59,168 bases of DNA from a virus. The position numbers and the translations under genes were made by a program. The stretch is from positions 1 through 59,168 of the IMG/VR virus record IMGVR_UViG_3300048837_000773; one strand, 5' to 3'. The notes beneath the pieces were generated by a model that made no database searches, was not told the DNA's origin, and worked only from the letters and a program-made list of their open reading frames with translations. This document shows positions 56,163 through 59,168 of the stretch, one piece after another. Each line of letters begins with the position of its first letter. Position 1 is the stretch's first letter.

Positions 56163-57572
56163 TTGAACCCGACGCCGAAGGAACTTGCAGAACAACATGA
56201 CGCCGGTTTGACATACGCAGAAATCGGCGAGCGTTATGGAAAATCGGGCGACTGGGTCGCCGGGCGAATTCGCCGGTATCTGAACCGGCAGCGGCTTCGT
56301 GAAGCGGCTCGGAGCGCGGCGCTTGACCGGGGAGCGGATCAGGCGCCGCCTGTTGAAACGGACGGAGACGGGGAAGTGGGTGGGGATAAGATCGAGATTG
56401 TCTCCAGCCAGAACAGCCAGGAGATTGACACACGCAGCCGGAGGATCCAGACGCTCGAGCAGCTGCTCGAGGCTTGCAAGGTGGACCTGGATACATGGAG
56501 CGTGGACCATTACGTGGTCAACAAATGGGAAGTGGGGTCAAAAGACCCGGATGGTCAGATCGCGGTGGCGCCGCTATTTCAGGTGAAGGCCTGGTTGGTG
56601 CGGAAGGTGCCGGTCAAAGTGCGACCGGTGGTTTCGCCGGTGGAGATCCAGGTGCGCGCGCGCGCGATTCCGCGATCGCATTCGCGCGAAATGAAGGCGG
56701 CGCTGTGCCTGGCGGATCCACACTTTGGTTTTCGAAAGGACATGGTGAGCGGTGCGCTGCAGCCGTTTCACGACCGGCGGGCGCTGGATGCCGTGTTGAA
56801 AATCGCCTACGTGCTGGCGCCGGATGACGTGTTTTTCCTGGGCGATGTGAATGATTTTGCAGGATGGTCGGATAAATTCCTGAAAGAACCGGGGTTTTAT
56901 TTCACGACACAACCGGCGCTGATCGAAGCGGCGTGGGTGATCGGGCAATTTAAGGCGGCGACACGTGGGGGACGGACGGTCCTCATCGATGGGAATCACG
57001 ACGTGCGGCCCGAGCGGGCGATGGTGAATCACCTGGTGGAGGCGTATCAGCTGCGCGCGGCGGATCAAATGGAGCTGCCGGCGGTGATGAGCATCGATAA
57101 CTTGCTGGGGCTTTCGCGGATGGGGGTGGAGTACCTGGAGGGCTACCCGGACCGAGACGTGTGGATCAACGAGCACGCGCGGCTGATCCATGGTGAAAAA
57201 GTGCGCGCGCAGCCAGGCCAGACGGCCGCGGCGGTGGTGCGAGATGCACACGAGACTACGGTTTTCGGCCACATTCACCGGCGCGAGATGGCCACCAAGA
57301 CCATCGCCGGCCGGCGGGGGCCGCGGCTGGTGCAGGCGTACTGCCCTGGCTGCCTGTGTCACGTGGATGGGCGCGTGCCGGGGTCCAGCCGGCGGGCGCA
57401 GTGGCAGCAGGGCGCGGTGGTGATCTGGTACAACGATGAGACGTGCAATATCACTCCGATCGACATCGAAAACGGCCACGCGTTCTTCAATGGCCACGTT
57501 TTCGAGGGCGAGGATTACGCGCGCGAGCTTTCGCAGCAAACCGGCTGGGAGTTTGGCAGAGATGCGCTATAA
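56163..57572 (+). CDS. HTH plus calcineurin-like phosphoesterase
   Basis: This 469-aa protein has a TTG start after GGGGGA. Residues 3-45 are a helix-turn-helix (TYAEIGERYGKSGDWVAGRIRRYL). From about 180 the metallophosphatase motifs follow: LADPHFG, FFLGDVNDF, DGNHDVR and FGHIHRRE, which give both metal sites. It is the last late gene. It may cleave nucleotides or nucleic acids, or act on a host signal. Confidence 0.85.
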   Translation: MNPTPKELAEQHDAGLTYAEIGERYGKSGDWVAGRIRRYLNRQRLREAARSAALDRGADQAPPVETDGDGEVGGDKIEIVSSQNSQEIDTRSRRIQTLEQLLEACKVDLDTWSVDHYVVNKWEVGSKDPDGQIAVAPLFQVKAWLVRKVPVKVRPVVSPVEIQVRARAIPRSHSREMKAALCLADPHFGFRKDMVSGALQPFHDRRALDAVLKIAYVLAPDDVFFLGDVNDFAGWSDKFLKEPGFYFTTQPALIEAAWVIGQFKAATRGGRTVLIDGNHDVRPERAMVNHLVEAYQLRAADQMELPAVMSIDNLLGLSRMGVEYLEGYPDRDVWINEHARLIHGEKVRAQPGQTAAAVVRDAHETTVFGHIHRREMATKTIAGRRGPRLVQAYCPGCLCHVDGRVPGSSRRAQWQQGAVVIWYNDETCNITPIDIENGHAFFNGHVFEGEDYARELSQQTGWEFGRDAL

Positions 57573-57680
57573 TCGAAAAAGTAAACCCACCACGCCTCTG
57601 GCCTGTGGTCATGCGCAACGAGGGTCGCTGACCAGCGCGCGCGGCAGGCGCCGGCGATTGCCTGACCGCGAAAAAAAGTA

Positions 57681-57710
57681 CAGCTCCGGAGAACATCCGG
57701 AGCTGCTTTT
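57681..57710. terminator. Bidirectional terminator between late operon and integrase end
   Basis: CAGCTCCGGA / TCCGGAGCTG, with a 5-nt loop, is followed by GCTTTTT on plus and preceded by an A-run that gives T7 on minus. It ends both convergent transcripts. Confidence 0.88.
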
Positions 57711-57916
57711 TATTCACGCGGTTTGCGGATACAGTAGGGGTTGACCAGGCGGAGCAGGCCTCGATCGACCAGGTCATAGGCGAGGTCAAGATCAACGTGG
57801 GTGCGCTCGCCAGCGATGACCAGGCGGCCGTTGGCCTGGACCATGATCCAGACGCCTGGCTCATCCAGCCGGCGGAGCAGCTCTTCGGGGTCCGTGATGC
57901 GGTTCCAGTTTTTCAT
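57710..57916 (-). CDS. Small protein coupled to the integrase
   Basis: This 68-aa protein has an ATG overlapping the integrase stop (TATGA). The sequence RITDPEELLRRLDEPGVWIMVQANGRLVIAGERTHVDLDLAYDLVDRG is compact alpha/beta. Its position directly behind the integrase suggests an excision or directionality factor, but it lacks the winged-helix look of known Xis proteins. Confidence 0.5.
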   Translation of the reverse strand: MKNWNRITDPEELLRRLDEPGVWIMVQANGRLVIAGERTHVDLDLAYDLVDRGLLRLVNPYCIRKPRE

Positions 57917-58866
57917 AGGTTCCAATTATCCACTGGGCTGGCAATGCGATGACCGCGGTCGATATCGATTTGGGCAATGCGCAGATAGGTACGCACCATT
58001 TCCATGGTGGTGTGGCCCAGCAGCTCCTGGAGGGTATAGGCATCGCCACCATTGCGCAGGTACTGGATGGCAAAGGTGTGGCGAAAGCGATGGGGGTGCA
58101 CGTCTTGCACGCCGGCACGTTCGCCGGCGGTGTGGAGCAGCTTGAGCAGCTGGATGCGATCAAGCGCGTGGTTCTGACCGGTTTTGAATAACGGCGCGTT
58201 GACGTTCTCGCCTTTTCGAGTGGTCAGGTATTTAAAAAGGGCCTGGCCTGTACGGGCAGAGAAAGGCAGCTTGCGCTCTTTGTCGCCTTTTCCGAATGGG
58301 ATGGCATACCGGTTGCGCATGTCTACCTCGATGATTTTTAGGGAGCAGATTTCGGTTGCGCGCATGCCGGTATCGAGGAGGAGCATGATGATGGCGCGGT
58401 TGCGATCGGCTTCCGGAAGTTTATGACGACTGGTGCGCTTTCCAGGCCGGGAGTAGGGTTTGGAGTAGGTGAGCTGGTCGAGGATCCGGCGCACGTCATC
58501 CTCGGTGTAGGGGACGATGGCGCGCTCTTCTGGTTGGGGCGGTTGGATTTTACGCACCACGTTTTCCTGTACGTGTTCGAACAGGACTGCCCAAGACCAG
58601 AGGGCGCTGAGGCCGGTGTGGTAATTGAGCACGGTTTTTTTGGAGACCGTGGTCTGGGCAGCCAGAAAGGCTTCAACGTGGGAATAGGTTATGGCAGCGA
58701 GTGGCAGGTCTTCGCGCAGGAAAGCGGCGAATTTGCGATAGGTGGTCATGTAATCGGCAATGGTGTGGTCTGATTTGTGGCGGGCCTGAAGATTGAGTTG
58801 GATCCCGTCAACAGCCTGGGAAAAGGTGATGCCATCGTATATGGCGATTGGTTTCTTCTTGCGCAT
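57913..58866 (-). CDS. int: Tyrosine integrase at the attachment site
   Basis: This 317-aa protein starts at an ATG eight bases after GGAGG. It has an N-terminal SAM-like core-binding domain (residues about 13-105) and a catalytic domain with R169 (TGMRATE), the Lys of GKGDKERKLP, H259/R262 (HPHRFRH), H285 (LLGHTT) and Y294 (VRTYLR). All residues needed for strand exchange are present. It lies beside the intact tRNA-Pro, so it is the enzyme that inserted the phage. Confidence 0.92.
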   Translation of the reverse strand: MRKKKPIAIYDGITFSQAVDGIQLNLQARHKSDHTIADYMTTYRKFAAFLREDLPLAAITYSHVEAFLAAQTTVSKKTVLNYHTGLSALWSWAVLFEHVQENVVRKIQPPQPEERAIVPYTEDDVRRILDQLTYSKPYSRPGKRTSRHKLPEADRNRAIIMLLLDTGMRATEICSLKIIEVDMRNRYAIPFGKGDKERKLPFSARTGQALFKYLTTRKGENVNAPLFKTGQNHALDRIQLLKLLHTAGERAGVQDVHPHRFRHTFAIQYLRNGGDAYTLQELLGHTTMEMVRTYLRIAQIDIDRGHRIASPVDNWNL

Positions 58867-58885
58867 CCGTGTATCCTCCGGTTCC

Positions 58886-58899
58886 GGAACGAGTGTTCC
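58886..58899. promoter_or_regulatory. SOS-like box before the integrase
   Basis: GGAACGAGTGTTCC matches the Gram-positive LexA pattern GAAC-N4-GTTC exactly. GTTCCGGAAC overlaps it upstream. It is 20 bases from the integrase start on the minus strand. If the host LexA uses this motif, the integrase would respond to DNA damage. Confidence 0.6.
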
Positions 58900-58910
58900 G
58901 ATAATATCGG
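58898..58910. promoter_or_regulatory. CCGATAATATCGG palindrome before the integrase
   Basis: This perfect 13-bp palindrome overlaps the SOS-like box and contains a half of the dispersed palindrome family. CTGATAA follows at 58919-58925. The cluster is probably the integrase operator region. Confidence 0.55.
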
Positions 58911-58974
58911 CATTAGTTCTGATAATTGGTTCGCCGATTTTTTTTAAACCTGAGGGGTCGAACGCGGTTTTTCC

Positions 58975-58990
58975 CCGTGATGCATTTGGT
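58975..58990. repeat. Candidate integrase arm site (right)
   Basis: CCGTGATGCATTTGGT matches the two left arm repeats (175-190 and 199-214) at 15 of 16 bases. Confidence 0.6.
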
Positions 58991-59020
58991 TTGAAAAGAG
59001 GGGTTGGAGGGTGAAGCAAA

Positions 59021-59057
59021 GACCTCACGGATAGACGTTCTATCTACCCGTGAGGTC
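59021..59057 (-). terminator. Long hairpin reusing tRNA stem sequence, inside attR
   Basis: GACCTCACGGATAGA and its partly matched complement flank a short loop. GACCTCACGGA also occurs in the tRNA itself (59098-59108). On the minus strand the hairpin follows the tRNA by 16 bases and has a T-rich end, so it may replace the host terminator for the reconstituted tRNA. Confidence 0.6.
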
Positions 59058-59070
59058 TGCGGTTGTCATT

Positions 59071-59114
59071 TGTCGGGGCGGGCGGATTTGAACCGCCGAC
59101 CTCACGGACCCGAA
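59071..59114. repeat. attR: attR, 44-bp direct repeat
   Basis: It is identical to 78-121. Here it is part of the complete tRNA-Pro, whose 3' part was supplied by the phage. Confidence 0.93.
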
Positions 59115-59147
59115 CCGTGCACTCTATCCGGACTGAGCCACGCCCCG
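59073..59147 (-). tRNA. tRNA-Pro (CGG), integration target
   Basis: The 75-nt cloverleaf has acceptor CGGGGCG/CGCCCCG, D arm GCTC/GAGT, anticodon arm CACGG-TTCGGGT-CCGTG with anticodon CGG, and T arm GGCGG-TTCAAAT-CCGCC. The encoded end is A-CA rather than CCA. It remains functional because the phage restores the 3' half. Confidence 0.95.
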
Positions 59148-59168
59148 CTGACCTCCCTATTCTACCAT

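Overview
The window is one complete integrated temperate phage of about 59.0 kb with a few dozen bases of host DNA at each side. A 44-bp sequence is repeated exactly at 78-121 and 59071-59114. It corresponds to the 3' part of a minus-strand tRNA-Pro (anticodon CGG), which is intact only at the right end (59073-59147). A tyrosine integrase starts about 200 bp inside that end. The genes are bacterial in style: Shine-Dalgarno sites, TTGACA/TATAAT-type promoters, U-tailed hairpin terminators and many ATGA/GTGA overlaps. The host is GC-rich. A Chloroflexota (Anaerolineae-like) host is my guess from the general flavour, including a secreted peptide ending in YLPMVVR, but nothing in the window proves it.

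Layout. (1) 78-2078, mostly minus strand and AT-rich: attL, integrase-arm-like repeats, a small membrane protein, a repeat-rich gene-free stretch, and a lysogeny cassette (zinc-ribbon/MmpS-like membrane protein, small membrane protein, XRE repressor). (2) 2115-22070, plus strand: the early operon starts from a clear promoter covered by palindromes. It encodes an RHH regulator, a second tyrosine recombinase with a catalytically damaged paralogue behind it, two cloverleaf RNAs, membrane proteins plus an FtsK/HerA-like translocase, a GIY-YIG protein, ParA with an RHH partner beside a seven-unit 12-bp repeat array, a fused primase/TOPRIM/DUF927-like ATPase, a DUF5131 protein, many small unknowns and a DnaQ-like exonuclease. 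It ends at a strong hairpin. (3) 22095-28210: a second operon with its own promoter and a near-palindromic operator. It holds an RHH protein, a HARP-like protein, a SNF2-type helicase, a DUF3440 PAPS-reductase-like (IbrA-like) protein, a GNAT and a ParB-like (IbrB-like) protein, mostly overlapping by 4 bases. (4) 28436-57572: the late operon with holin-like proteins, terminase, portal, MuF, an inserted AT-richer DNA methyltransferase cassette, a short RNA with its own promoter and terminator, a prohead protease fused to a 2H phosphoesterase, capsid and connector genes, tail tube, a tail chaperone with a -1 frameshift, an 833-aa tape measure, baseplate/fibre genes, a glycosidase-like lysin and a calcineurin-like phosphoesterase. 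This is a siphovirus-type virion. (5) 57710-59147, minus strand: a small gene coupled to the integrase, an SOS-like box in front of the integrase, attR and the tRNA.

Three things stand out. First, a family of 20-bp palindromes (CYGRTAA-N6-TTATCGG, about 16 copies plus one outlier) is scattered at gene junctions from end to end, often containing the upstream stop codon. Second, the helicase/DUF3440/GNAT/ParB-like operon looks like a self-contained module. Third, features usually seen on conjugative or plasmid-like elements (FtsK-like translocase, ParA/RHH with iterons) are combined with a full siphovirus. The functions given are read from motifs by eye; no database search was possible.
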